Positions 53,778 to 63,373 of a stretch of DNA of 64,000 nt are shown in pieces. Position numbers and translations under genes: made by a program. The notes under the pieces were generated by a model. It saw nothing but the letters and a program-made list of their open reading frames with translations. It did no database searches and was not told the DNA's origin. Origin of the DNA: Phyllobacterium myrsinacearum (GTDB lineage Bacteria; Pseudomonadota; Alphaproteobacteria; Rhizobiales; Rhizobiaceae); contig NZ_PVBT01000002.1 in NCBI RefSeq assembly GCF_002980555.1, positions 62,001-126,000 of the forward strand. Direction: 5' to 3'. The number at the start of each line of letters is the position of its first letter. The stretch's first letter is position 1.

Positions 53778-54059
53778 ATTGGTTCTGCAGACCACCGCAG
53801 CCAGTTTTGGCCGAAGTAACCCAACCGGTGACTCAAGGCGTAAGCGCACGGTCGGGCAGTAGATCATACCATCCCTGAAAGACGAGCCGACGTGTTTTCC
53901 TATGGCCGAAAATGATGGAAATTCGGCATTGTTGTATATCCGTTCCCTACCTTAATCTGGGTTAGCCAGACTGAGTGGACGAGAGGTGCGTGGTCATCCT
54001 GGGTGTTTACGAAATGCCCTCTCCACGACAAAGAGATTGCTGGCTCGTTAGGGGATAAA

Positions 54060-55322
54060 ATGAGTCACGATCGAACTGCGTCCTATCGGTACAGGGTTCT
54101 GACAAAAATCCTGACGTCTATGGCAGGTGTACTGTCGGCCATGATTTTGATGACTGGAACGGCTTTTGCCGAAATTTCTGACGGAACCGTCAAGATTGGA
54201 ATAATCAACGACCAATCAGGGCCGTTGTCCGATCTGGCGGGCCTGGGTTCTGTCGTCGCGGCGAACCTTGCGATCGATGATTTCCGCAAGGTATCACCTT
54301 CGATCAAAGTCGAGATTGTATCGGCAGATCATCAGAATAAAGCGGACATTGGCGCGCAGGTTGCGCGTCGCTGGTATGACGTTGACGGCGTTGACATGAT
54401 TGCTGACGTGAGCAATTCGGCCGTAGCCCTGGCTATTCAAGCGATCGCCCGTGAGAAGAAGAAGCTGGTGATATATTCTGCCGTCGGTACAACCGAGATT
54501 ACAGGCAAGCAGTGCTCGCCCACCGGGCTATCTTGGTTGCACGACAATTACAACCTAGTTTCCGGTCCGGTGCGCAGGCTTGTCGGACAGGGGCTCAATA
54601 CCTGGTTCTTCATTGCCGCGGACTACGCTTTCGGTCGGAATATGGTGGCTGAATCGGAGCAGGTGCTGACTTCATTGGGTGGCAAGAAGCTCGGTTCCGT
54701 TTTCCATCCGCTGGGTACTCCTGACTATGCTTCGTTCCTGCTGCAGGCACAAGCGTCGGGTGCTGAAGTTGTCGCGTTCGCGAATGCTGGCGACCAACTT
54801 GTCTCATCGATGAAGCAGTGGAACGAGTTTGGGATGAGCGAAGGCTCACAAAAGCCGGTCGCCGAACTCATGTTCCTTACCGACGTTCACAGTATGGGGT
54901 TGGACATTGCCAAGGGGCTTACCGGCGTCACAGCCTGGTACTGGGACCTGAACGATGAGACCAGAGCCTTTGCGAAACGGTTCTTCGATAAGCATAGCAC
55001 CATGCCGACTGCCCCACAGGCAGCCGTATATTCGGCAGTGTTGCATTATTTGAAGGCGGTTGCTGCAACCGGCTCGGACGATACGATGACGGTACTTGAG
55101 AAAATGCGCTCTACGCCTGTTGACGATTTCTATGCTCCGGGGGCAACGCTACGGGCGGACAATAAACTCGTTCACGATTTCTATCTGGTTCAGGTGAAAG
55201 AACCTGCCGAACTCGAAAAGCCGTGGGCTTACTACAAGGTGATTGAGAAGATTGATCCGAAGGACGCCTATTTTCCCCTCAGTGAGAGCGAGTGTCCGCT
55301 CGCCACTGAAGCCAAGAAGTAA
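54060..55322 (+). CDS. ABC transporter substrate-binding protein, amino-acid/amide type
   Basis: 420 aa; GGGG 6-7 bases before the ATG. Signal peptide ends TGTAFAE. Peripl_BP_6 fold: VKIGIINDQSGPLSDLAGLG, then VDMIADVSNSAVALAIQAIA, the SPTGLSWLHDNYNL segment, and WYWDLNDETRAFAKRFFDKH. Closer to amide/urea-type receptors than to LivJ. No permease genes follow; a GNAT and cysteine/aspartate-metabolism genes do. Confidence 0.92.
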   Translation: MSHDRTASYRYRVLTKILTSMAGVLSAMILMTGTAFAEISDGTVKIGIINDQSGPLSDLAGLGSVVAANLAIDDFRKVSPSIKVEIVSADHQNKADIGAQVARRWYDVDGVDMIADVSNSAVALAIQAIAREKKKLVIYSAVGTTEITGKQCSPTGLSWLHDNYNLVSGPVRRLVGQGLNTWFFIAADYAFGRNMVAESEQVLTSLGGKKLGSVFHPLGTPDYASFLLQAQASGAEVVAFANAGDQLVSSMKQWNEFGMSEGSQKPVAELMFLTDVHSMGLDIAKGLTGVTAWYWDLNDETRAFAKRFFDKHSTMPTAPQAAVYSAVLHYLKAVAATGSDDTMTVLEKMRSTPVDDFYAPGATLRADNKLVHDFYLVQVKEPAELEKPWAYYKVIEKIDPKDAYFPLSESECPLATEAKK

Positions 55323-55417
55323 GTGCTTTACTCTGTTTGCGCGACCGCCAACAGTTTTCGGTCTTGTACGGTCAAAGCCGGCTATTTTCGAATGAAAAAC
55401 GTCTCAAGGAGAAGCAC

Positions 55418-56083
55418 ATGCACGTTCTTGATCATCCAATATGGAATGCGCTTTGCACGCGCCACGCCGGTATTGCCGTTGGGGACGCTCTCGCCAAACG
55501 ATATCCCAGTGATTTGCTTCCCTTTGCAGACATTTCAGGTAATGAAAAAGAAAATTGGGATGCTCTGCTGAAACTTCTAGAACGGGGCGATCAGTGCATT
55601 CTGATTCAAAAGGACCCTATTACGGTAAAAGTGTCAGTTCCGGCAACATTCGCCAGCGGTTTGCAGATGGTAGCCGCCGAGAGCGTGCAAGGCGGCTTTC
55701 ATCCTGACATTGTGAAACTTGGTTCAGAGTATGTTCCGCAGATTATGGAGTTATGTTCATTAACCCATGCCGCTCCCGTTAGGGCGGGGACTTCTTCCAT
55801 TCAGCAGTTCTGGGGAATTCTCTCCGAAGGGCGTTTGATAGCAATGGCAGGCGAACGTTTCAAGCAACCGGGTTTTTCAGAAATCAGTGCTGTTTGTACG
55901 CATCCGGAGCACAGGGGCCAAGGGCTTGCGAGAGCATTAACGATGCATCTCGTCCAGCAGATAAGGTCTCAGGAAGAAACGCCGTATCTGCATGTGTATG
56001 CGACCAACAAGGCAGCTATCTCTCTTTATGAAAGTTTGGGCTTTAAGGTGCGCATGCCTGTCTATTCCGCCATAGTTGGCTAA
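55418..56083 (+). CDS. GNAT-family N-acetyltransferase
   Basis: 221 aa from ATG 55418 (AGGAG 6 bases upstream). C-terminal acetyl-CoA site ISAVCTHPEHRGQGLARAL, followed by LHVYATNKAAISLYESLGFK, as in FR47-type acetyltransferases. The N-terminal half is family-specific. It probably acetylates a small amine or amino acid. Confidence 0.88.
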   Translation: MHVLDHPIWNALCTRHAGIAVGDALAKRYPSDLLPFADISGNEKENWDALLKLLERGDQCILIQKDPITVKVSVPATFASGLQMVAAESVQGGFHPDIVKLGSEYVPQIMELCSLTHAAPVRAGTSSIQQFWGILSEGRLIAMAGERFKQPGFSEISAVCTHPEHRGQGLARALTMHLVQQIRSQEETPYLHVYATNKAAISLYESLGFKVRMPVYSAIVG

Positions 56084-56148
56084 GTCGTACATCATTTTGT
56101 TTGCGCCATGGCGCATCTTTGGTCGCGAATTGGCAGGCGACCCATAAT

Positions 56149-56193
56149 ATGCAAAAACTGCATGTAATGATGTACTTCATCGTACCTTTGCAT
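56149..56193 (+). promoter_or_regulatory. Candidate regulatory site before the desulfhydrase operon
   Basis: ATGCAAA (56149-56155) and TTTGCAT (56187-56193) form an inverted repeat around an AT-rich core with partial inner dyads. Just upstream, TGCGCCATGGCGCA at 56102-56115 is a perfect 14-bp palindrome. Either could be a LysR-type or other operator. Confidence 0.3.
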
Positions 56194-56251
56194 TAGACAC
56201 TCAAGTGCCGCATGCCGTAAATGGGAGCTTTGAACAAGCTAGGTGACCCTC

Positions 56252-57256
56252 ATGAATCTTGCCCGTTTTCCACGCATTTCGCTGGCACATTTACCCACTC
56301 CGCTGGAGAGACTCGACAATCTGACCAGGGTGCTCAACGGTCCCGAAATCTGGATCAAACGCGACGATTGTACGGGGTTGTCCACCGGCGGCAACAAGAC
56401 GCGCAAACTCGAGTTTCTCATGGCGGCAGCCCAGGCGGAAGGCGCTGACACTGTCATCACGCAGGGCGCGACCCAGTCCAATCATGCGCGCCAGACGGCT
56501 GCGGCAGCGTCGAAGCTTGGTATGAGCTGTCATCTGCTGCTTGAAGACCGCACGAAGAAAACCGATTTTGACTACACGGAAAATGGCAATGTGCTGCTTG
56601 ATGTTCTGCATGGTGCAACGATCGAAAGATGCGCGTCACATCCCGACATGAATGGGGAGATGATGAAAGTTGCTGAGAAGCTCAAAGCAGCGGGAAAAAA
56701 GGTCTATGCCATTCCGGGCGGAGGATCCAACCCAGTCGGAGCTCTCGGATATGTCAATGCCGCGCTCGAACTTGTCGTGCAGGTCAACACAATGGGACTG
56801 AAGGTCGATCATATCGTCCACGCGACCGGCAGCGCCGGCACACAGGCAGGCCTGGTGGCAGGCCTTGTTGGCCTGAACAGCGACATCAAGCTCCTCGGGA
56901 TCGGCGTGCGGGCACCAAAGGAAAAGCAGGAGGAAAATGTATTCAAGCTCGCTTGTTCCACTGCGGATCTTCTCGGTATGTCAGATGCCGTAAAGCGCGA
57001 GCATGTTATGGCAAATTGCGATTATGTGGGTGAGGGCTATGGTTTCCCGCCTCCCGCCACCATCGACGCGATTCGTATGCTGGCCAAACTTGAAGCCATC
57101 CTCCTCGACCCTGTATATTCCGGTAAAGGCATGTCTGGACTGATCGACCTCGTGCGGAAAGGACACTTTCGTAAAGGTGAAACGGTTGTCTTTATTCACA
57201 CCGGGGGACAAATCGGCCTGACTGCCTATGCCAAGGATTTTCTGAGCAATGGCTGA
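56252..57256 (+). CDS. PLP-dependent D-cysteine desulfhydrase / L-cysteate sulfo-lyase
   Basis: 334 aa from ATG 56252 (AGGTGA upstream); GTG 56243 is an alternative. Seen: [20 protein letters not shown], the PLP lysine in [32 protein letters not shown] and [19 protein letters not shown], then [12 protein letters not shown]. This is the ACC-deaminase/DcyD fold; DcyD breaks D-cysteine to pyruvate, H2S and NH3, and CuyA breaks L-cysteate to pyruvate, sulfite and NH3. Conserved blocks alone do not separate the two. Overlaps the racemase gene by 8 bp, so one operon. Confidence 0.92.
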   Translation: MNLARFPRISLAHLPTPLERLDNLTRVLNGPEIWIKRDDCTGLSTGGNKTRKLEFLMAAAQAEGADTVITQGATQSNHARQTAAAASKLGMSCHLLLEDRTKKTDFDYTENGNVLLDVLHGATIERCASHPDMNGEMMKVAEKLKAAGKKVYAIPGGGSNPVGALGYVNAALELVVQVNTMGLKVDHIVHATGSAGTQAGLVAGLVGLNSDIKLLGIGVRAPKEKQEENVFKLACSTADLLGMSDAVKREHVMANCDYVGEGYGFPPPATIDAIRMLAKLEAILLDPVYSGKGMSGLIDLVRKGHFRKGETVVFIHTGGQIGLTAYAKDFLSNG

Positions 57257-57974
57257 AAGCTCCGCACCGAGCCATCGGCCGACTGTCGGCATCATTGGCG
57301 GCATGGGACCCGAAGCCACGGTCGATCTGATGCGGCGTGTCATAGTGTTAACCCCTGCTCAAGACGATGCCGACCATATCCATATGCTTGTTGACAACAA
57401 TCCGGCGGTGCCCTCACGCATCGCCGCGTTGATCGAGGAGACAGGTCCCAGCCCTTTGCCGGAGCTTATTCGAATGGCTAAAGGACTGGTCGCCAGTGGC
57501 GCCTCGATGCTCGCCATGCCCTGTAATACAGCCCACTACTATGCTGACGAAATCGCTGCCGCCGTGGCGGTTCCTTTCCTCGATATGGTTGAGTTGACGG
57601 GGAGGCGCCTCGCAGCAGTGGCTCCGGCCAACGCGACGGTGGGCTTGCTTGCTTCCACCGCCGTGCTGAAAATCGGCTTGTATGAACGGGCCCTGCGTCG
57701 CCATGGGTTCGCCGTTCGCATCCCCGATCGGCAGGACGCTGTCATGGCGATGATACGAGCCGTCAAGGCGGGCGATACAGGTGTAGCTCAGCAAAATTCT
57801 CTCGCCATTATCGCTGGCGAACTTGCGAACGCTGGAGCCGATATCGTCCTGGTCGCCTGCACCGAATTGTCAATCCTCACACACAATACTGCGAAGACCG
57901 TGCCCGTTATCGACGCTCTGGATGTCCTCGCGGAGGAGATTGTCGCCAGAGGGCGCAGAACTCGCGTCCCCTGA
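57249..57974 (+). CDS. Aspartate/glutamate racemase family protein
   Basis: 241 aa. [18 protein letters not shown] at the start, first catalytic Cys in [16 protein letters not shown] and second in [12 protein letters not shown], as in aspartate racemases. Coupled to the desulfhydrase gene by overlap. In that setting it could racemise cysteine, cysteate or a related acidic amino acid for the lyase. Confidence 0.92.
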   Translation: MAESSAPSHRPTVGIIGGMGPEATVDLMRRVIVLTPAQDDADHIHMLVDNNPAVPSRIAALIEETGPSPLPELIRMAKGLVASGASMLAMPCNTAHYYADEIAAAVAVPFLDMVELTGRRLAAVAPANATVGLLASTAVLKIGLYERALRRHGFAVRIPDRQDAVMAMIRAVKAGDTGVAQQNSLAIIAGELANAGADIVLVACTELSILTHNTAKTVPVIDALDVLAEEIVARGRRTRVP

Positions 57975-57992
57975 TAAATCTTCCGGGTTGCC

Positions 57993-58907
57993 TTAAAGGC
58001 ACTCAGTTTGTTGTTCGATCAAGGCCTGGAGATTGACGGATTGCAGGTGACTCAGTGCAATTGCAGTCAGCCCGCTGGAGTCCTGCGGACAACAATATAT
58101 TGCGACCCGCAGCGGTTGAAAGATAGTTTCAGGGTCAAGTTGGACAACCCGTCCTTGCGCCAGATCACTTAACACAAGGCTTCGTGGAAGCCAGGCAAAT
58201 CCCAACCCAGCCAACATCATCTCCCTTAGTGCCCCACTTAATGAACTCAGGCAAATGATCTCACAGCGATAGTACTCCATCAGCTGTGGCATGGTCTTTT
58301 CCCAGATCACGTCGCCGAAGAAACTCCTCTGGGGATAAGTCAATAATGGCAGGACTTGTTGCTTTTCAGGAATGAGGGTGGGAGGACCGACCAGGATCAT
58401 ATCGTCCCTGGCGCTCGCCACACGCACGGCCGTCGTGGGAATGATAGGCTCCGGTGACGGGTGCATCTCATAGCAGATCATCAAATCGACTTCACCGCGC
58501 ATCATCATTTCCATACAGTCCGAGCGATTTGCGCAGCTGAGCTGGTATGCCGGCTGGTAACCTTGCTGCCGCAGTGTTTCGACAAACCGCGGAAAGATCG
58601 AGAAGGCCAGCGAATGCTGGATTGCAACTCTCAGTCGTGAAGCTCTGCTCTGTTCGCCACGAACCTGGCTTCTCAACTCATAGAGTTGATTGAGAATTCG
58701 TTGGAAGTCACCGTAATTCTCGGCTGCTACAGGCGTGAAACGATGCGGGCGTACGCTTCTGTCAATCAGCGTCACGCCGAGCCAATCTTCGAGCGACTGA
58801 ATGCGCCGTGAAAAAGCCGACTGACTGATGTTGCGCCGATCCGCTGCTGCTGTAAAGCTTTCCAGTTCCCTTAATGCCAAGAAGTCCTCAAGCCAGCCTA
58901 GCTCCAT
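57993..58907 (-). CDS. LysR-family transcriptional regulator
   Basis: 304 aa; ATG 58907 with GAGGA 7 bases upstream. N-terminal HTH LEDFLALRELESFTAAADRR, then NISQSAFSRRIQSLEDWLGV. The C-terminal effector domain is intact. Converges on the desulfhydrase-racemase operon 18 bp away and may regulate it, or the peptide transporter on its other side. Confidence 0.93.
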   Translation of the reverse strand: MELGWLEDFLALRELESFTAAADRRNISQSAFSRRIQSLEDWLGVTLIDRSVRPHRFTPVAAENYGDFQRILNQLYELRSQVRGEQSRASRLRVAIQHSLAFSIFPRFVETLRQQGYQPAYQLSCANRSDCMEMMMRGEVDLMICYEMHPSPEPIIPTTAVRVASARDDMILVGPPTLIPEKQQVLPLLTYPQRSFFGDVIWEKTMPQLMEYYRCEIICLSSLSGALREMMLAGLGFAWLPRSLVLSDLAQGRVVQLDPETIFQPLRVAIYCCPQDSSGLTAIALSHLQSVNLQALIEQQTECL

Positions 58908-59047
58908 CACACGTTCCTCGATGCATTTTCTGCATTGTATATGCCATTCTTCATGATTGGCCAACCGGCGTTAGTTTGGTTGAGAATCTTCTGTTTTTGA
59001 GCCCAAGCATCCATCTGACCGCTGAACATTGTTCGTGCTTCACAGGG

Positions 59048-59075
59048 GGAAGGACCGGCATGCGCCCGGCCTTCC
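59048..59075 (-). terminator. Hairpin after the peptide-binding protein gene
   Basis: GGAAGGACCGG pairs with CCGGCCTTCC (one bulged A). It lies 15 bp beyond the stop of the gene at 59091. Confidence 0.5.
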
Positions 59076-59090
59076 TTTACCTTTTGCGGC

Positions 59091-60668
59091 TTACTTGGCC
59101 GGACGAATGTTCATGGCCAGAGTATCCTCGTCGGCTCGTGGTGTAAGAACGACCTTATCTTTTTTCATGGCCCAGGCGCTGAGCAGTGTTGCAAGCGCCA
59201 GCTCCGGACGGTCGCTTGCGACCAGACTGTTGGCCTCCTCCAACAAATGGCGGCGAGTGCTGGTATCCATTTCATCACTGGCGCTCTTGATAAGTTTGTC
59301 CATGTCCGGATTGGAATAGCCGCGCACATTATAGGTTCCCAACCCGTGATCGGGGTCATAGGAATGCACGAGAGACGACAATGTGTAGTTGGACTCTCCC
59401 GTGAGCGTCCCCCAGCTTGCCATATTGAGCGAATACTCACCGCGGGTTCGCGCAGGGTTGTAAACGGCGGCTGGTACGCCGTTGACCTCGACCGTGATAC
59501 CGATCATCGACAGCATCTGGGCGACCGTGGGGCCAAGCTCCATCGGCATGCGATCATTGGCGTAGCTCAGGGTTATCTTGAATCCATCGCCGTAGCCAGC
59601 ATCCTTAAGCAATTCCTTGGCATGCTTGACGTCATATTTCGGGGCTGTAAGCGCTTTGTTGAACCCAAAAATATTGGACGATACGAGCTGCGTTGGAACA
59701 ATGGCCAAGTCCTCAAGCGCATAGGCCACGATCGTCTCGCGATCAAGCGCAGCGTCGATTGCTTCTCGTACACGAGGATCACGCAGGGGATTTTTGTCCA
59801 ATTTTGCGCCATTTTTGGCGACAATCTGCGGGCTGTTCTCGCGAAAATCGAACTCGAGATAACTGACATAGATGCTTTCGTTCTTTACCACCGCAAGAGA
59901 CGAGTCTCGCTCGAGCACGGGAACATCCGACGCTGGAACTTTGGAAATAATGTCGACCTGGCCCGCCTTCAGTTGGGCAACGCGGGCGGCATCGTTTGGA
60001 ATTTCCTTTCTTATCACGCGATCCCATGGCTCGGTACCACCCCAATACCCATCAAAGCGCTGTAGAACGAGATCCTGGGTCGGGGCCCAGGACACGAATT
60101 TGTATGGGCCGGTTCCTATAGTTGCCTTACCGCTGTTGAATCCCTGCGCTGCCGTGTCACGGGTGGAATAGCTGGCAGCAGCCTTGTGCGAAACGATGAA
60201 CAAACGCACGAAGTCGTTCGGCAAACTTGGAGCCGGGCCATCGGTTTTGATGCGGATCGTATACGGATCGATGATTTCCACCGCTTTTACACGGCGTACG
60301 AAGATCGTGGTCGGATTGGGGCCTGTGACACTGGGAATACGCTCTATCGAAAATTTGACATCCTCTGCGGTGAAATCTGAACCATCATGAAATTTCACAT
60401 CCTTTCGCAGCTTGAATTCCCATGTTGTCGGGTCCAGCGCCGTCCAACTGAGAGCCAAAGATGGTTCCAGCTCGAGGTTGTTGCCGGAGCGGATCAGGGT
60501 ATCGAAGATATGCTTCACTGCGTCCGCATTGGCCGCTGTTGCCGTAAAATGAGGATCCATCGACGCCGGCCCCGCTTTGATGGCCATGACAAGATCGGCG
60601 GCGTTCGTCTGCGCGACCGTCATTAGAAAAGCGATCCCCAACAGGCTCGCATGTATTTGCTTTCTCAT
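59091..60668 (-). CDS. Peptide/opine-type ABC transporter substrate-binding protein
   Basis: 525 aa, SBP family 5 (DppA/OppA). Signal peptide ends QTNAADL. Seen: MAIKAGPASMDPHFTATAAN, WEFKLRKDVKFHDGSDFTAE, TGPYKFVSW, and DPRVREAIDAALDRETIV. Last gene of the minus-strand transporter operon, 108 bp after the double ATPase. Confidence 0.94.
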   Translation of the reverse strand: MRKQIHASLLGIAFLMTVAQTNAADLVMAIKAGPASMDPHFTATAANADAVKHIFDTLIRSGNNLELEPSLALSWTALDPTTWEFKLRKDVKFHDGSDFTAEDVKFSIERIPSVTGPNPTTIFVRRVKAVEIIDPYTIRIKTDGPAPSLPNDFVRLFIVSHKAAASYSTRDTAAQGFNSGKATIGTGPYKFVSWAPTQDLVLQRFDGYWGGTEPWDRVIRKEIPNDAARVAQLKAGQVDIISKVPASDVPVLERDSSLAVVKNESIYVSYLEFDFRENSPQIVAKNGAKLDKNPLRDPRVREAIDAALDRETIVAYALEDLAIVPTQLVSSNIFGFNKALTAPKYDVKHAKELLKDAGYGDGFKITLSYANDRMPMELGPTVAQMLSMIGITVEVNGVPAAVYNPARTRGEYSLNMASWGTLTGESNYTLSSLVHSYDPDHGLGTYNVRGYSNPDMDKLIKSASDEMDTSTRRHLLEEANSLVASDRPELALATLLSAWAMKKDKVVLTPRADEDTLAMNIRPAK

Positions 60669-60776
60669 GAGTTTCTCCCCTTTGGTTTGTTCTGGCTGTT
60701 CATCGTCCGGCGAAACACCGGAAGATTTTTCTGTCCAATCGTGTGAACGATGGCAATAAAGGACGGCCCGGCAGCA

Positions 60777-62486
60777 TCACGCGTCCTGCAGGGCAGGCCG
60801 TTTCGAAATTAGTTTCGGGATCGCATCGACCAACATCTTGGTATAGGGTTGTTTGGGTGCTTCGAAGATGCTCTCGGCAGAACCCACCTCAACGATCTGT
60901 CCGCGGTACATCACCGCTATGCGATCACAAAGATGGCGAACGACGCCGAGGTCATGGCTGATGAAAAGCAGCGTCAGTCCAAACTCACTGCGCAAAGTGA
61001 GCAGCAGATTGAGGATCTGTGCTTGAATAGAGACGTCCAACGACGCCACCGGCTCGTCGCAGACAATCACGTCCGGGCGCATTGCAAGCGCTCGGGCAAT
61101 CGCAATGCGCTGCCTTTGTCCACCGGAGAATTGATGCGGATAGCGGTCGGCCATTGCCCGATCCAGACTGACGGCCTCAAGCCATCTTGCTACGTAGTCG
61201 CGTGCATTTGCTCTCGTGGTCAATTTATGAGCGATTGGACCTTCGGCAATCGATTGGCCGATCGTCCGCCGTGGATCCAGGGAAGCAAAAGGATCCTGAA
61301 AGATCATCTGGACCTTTGTCGTCAGTTTCCGGCCCCGTTGGCATGCTGACACGACAGAAGCGCCATCGAGCTTTATCTCTCCCTGGGTGGGATGATAAAT
61401 TCCGCACACAATCCGCCCCAGTGTCGATTTTCCGGAACCGGATTCCCCAACCAGTCCCAGCGCTTCACCTTGAGCAATGGTAAATGAGACATCATTCACC
61501 GCCAGAACCGCTTTGGGAGGCTGCATAAGGTTTAACTTGACGCCGATACGGCTCCACAATCCCGTGGCTCGTTCGAATTTTTTGACGACGTGCTTCACGC
61601 TGACAAAATTCGGGCTCTTCTGCTCAATCCAGCCGGCGGTCTTGCTTTCGCCGCCCGGTTTATGGCTTTCCTGAGTGGCGAGCAATTGTCCAGGCCTGGA
61701 CCGTGAGGGAAGGGCGTTGAGCAGCATTTGCGTGTACGGATGGGCTGGTGCCCCAAGTACCTCCGCAGCCGGGCCAGTTTCCACGATCTTTCCATACCTC
61801 ATCACAGCTATGCGGTTGGATATCGATGCCACCGTCGCGAGGTCGTGGCTGATCCAGATCAGAGAGATGCCAAGCTCGGCAACGAGAGATTTGACTTCAA
61901 CAAGGATCTCCGCCTGAACCGAGACGTCGAGCGCGGTTGTGGGTTCATCAGCGATAATCACTTTCGGCCTGTGCAACAGGGCAATGGCAATAGCCACGCG
62001 CTGACGCATTCCGCCGGAGAACTGATGCGGATAAAAGTCTATTTTCTGTTGCGGATCGATAATTCGCACCTGCCGCAGTGCTTGGATACAGCGGGCCCGC
62101 GCTTCGGTGTTCGACACGTTTTCGTGGGCTCGAAGAGCCATGGCCATTTGTTCGAAAACGGTGAGTACCGGATTGAGCGTCATCATGGGGTCTTGAAAAA
62201 CCATGGAAATTTCGCGGCCCCGGATGTGCCGCAACCCATCCTCGGCGAGTCCAACGAGTTCTCGCCCTTCAAGCTTTATGGAGCCGCCCTTGATCTGTCC
62301 GGGTCTGTCTATCAATCCGATGATCGAGAACCCCGTGATCGATTTTCCGGATCCGGACTCCCCAACAAGGCCAAGGACTTCCCCGCGATTGAGATGAAAC
62401 GATATCCCGTCGACGGCCTTCACTGTCCCTGTTTGGGTTTCGAAATGCGTGTAGAGGTCGGTAACCTTAAGCACAGGATCTGTCAT
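60777..62486 (-). CDS. Fused double ABC ATPase of a peptide transporter (DppD-DppF)
   Basis: 569 aa with two complete ATPases. First: GESGSGKSITG, FSGGMRQRVA, IIADEPTTALD. Second: GESGSGKSTLG, FSGGQRQRIA, IVCDEPVASLD. They are joined by the usual ~50-residue linker containing the oligopeptide-type region. Same arrangement as YejF/GsiA. ATG overlaps the upstream permease stop by 4 bp. Confidence 0.96.
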   Translation of the reverse strand: MTDPVLKVTDLYTHFETQTGTVKAVDGISFHLNRGEVLGLVGESGSGKSITGFSIIGLIDRPGQIKGGSIKLEGRELVGLAEDGLRHIRGREISMVFQDPMMTLNPVLTVFEQMAMALRAHENVSNTEARARCIQALRQVRIIDPQQKIDFYPHQFSGGMRQRVAIAIALLHRPKVIIADEPTTALDVSVQAEILVEVKSLVAELGISLIWISHDLATVASISNRIAVMRYGKIVETGPAAEVLGAPAHPYTQMLLNALPSRSRPGQLLATQESHKPGGESKTAGWIEQKSPNFVSVKHVVKKFERATGLWSRIGVKLNLMQPPKAVLAVNDVSFTIAQGEALGLVGESGSGKSTLGRIVCGIYHPTQGEIKLDGASVVSACQRGRKLTTKVQMIFQDPFASLDPRRTIGQSIAEGPIAHKLTTRANARDYVARWLEAVSLDRAMADRYPHQFSGGQRQRIAIARALAMRPDVIVCDEPVASLDVSIQAQILNLLLTLRSEFGLTLLFISHDLGVVRHLCDRIAVMYRGQIVEVGSAESIFEAPKQPYTKMLVDAIPKLISKRPALQDA

Positions 62487-63373
62487 TTTTTTAGCCTTGG
62501 ATTTAGCTGTTCGCGCACCTGATCGCCAACAATGTTGATCGCCATAACAAGCACGATGAGCGCGATGCCCGGATAGATCGAAATCCAGTAACGGCCCGAA
62601 AGCAGATATTGGAAACCGCCTGAGATCAGCATGCCCAAGGAAGGCTCGGTGGGCGGCAGGCCCACGCCGAGAAATGATAGCGTGGCCTCAAGGGAGATGG
62701 CGCTCGCCACCTGTACCGTCGCAACGACGATCAATGGGGGCAGGGTGTTGGGTAGGATGTGACGAGTTACGACAAACCAACCGCTCATCGGGATGGAAAG
62801 TGCTGCTTCCACATAGTCTTTGTTGCATTCCGCAGACGCGGCTCCGTGAGCTGTGCGCACGAAATAGGCATATTGGGAAAAGGTGAGCGCAATAATTAAC
62901 TGGAATTTTCCCTGACCGAGAAGAGCGGCCACAACAAAAGCGAGCAAAATGGCCGGGAACGATAGTTGAAGATCGACCAGACGCATCACGAAAGCTTCTA
63001 CACGTCCGCCAATGTAAGCGGCGGCTGAGCCAACCAGAGCCCCGATCGAGAAAGCGACGGCTCCTGCCAGCAGTCCCATCTGGAGTGAAATTCGCAGGCC
63101 ATAAAGAATGGCGGAGAAAAGATCTCTGCCTTGACTGTCGGTGCCGAGAATATGGGTGTATCCGCCAATTCCTACGAAGCCCGGTGGCCGGCGTGCGTCT
63201 CTCAGCGCGAGCCCGGCAAGGTCATAGGGATTTTGCGGAGCAATGAGCGGCGCGAAAATGGCCAACAGCGTGACTGCAATCACAACGCATGCGGCAGCTA
63301 CCGCTACGGGATGCTGACAGAACTCCGTCCAAAATCCGCCTGGCGAACGAGGCTTTATAGCCGACTCAGTCAT
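62483..63373 (-). CDS. Peptide ABC transporter permease (DppC-like)
   Basis: 296 aa. N-terminal OppC_N region (AIFAPLIAPQNPYDLAGLAL), ILGTDSQGRDLFSAILYGLR, the EAA loop YVEAALSIPMSGWFVVTRHI and SLEATLSFLGVGLPPTEPSL. Six membrane helices. Overlaps its neighbours by 4 bp on both sides. Confidence 0.95.
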   Translation of the reverse strand: MTESAIKPRSPGGFWTEFCQHPVAVAAACVVIAVTLLAIFAPLIAPQNPYDLAGLALRDARRPPGFVGIGGYTHILGTDSQGRDLFSAILYGLRISLQMGLLAGAVAFSIGALVGSAAAYIGGRVEAFVMRLVDLQLSFPAILLAFVVAALLGQGKFQLIIALTFSQYAYFVRTAHGAASAECNKDYVEAALSIPMSGWFVVTRHILPNTLPPLIVVATVQVASAISLEATLSFLGVGLPPTEPSLGMLISGGFQYLLSGRYWISIYPGIALIVLVMAINIVGDQVREQLNPRLKK

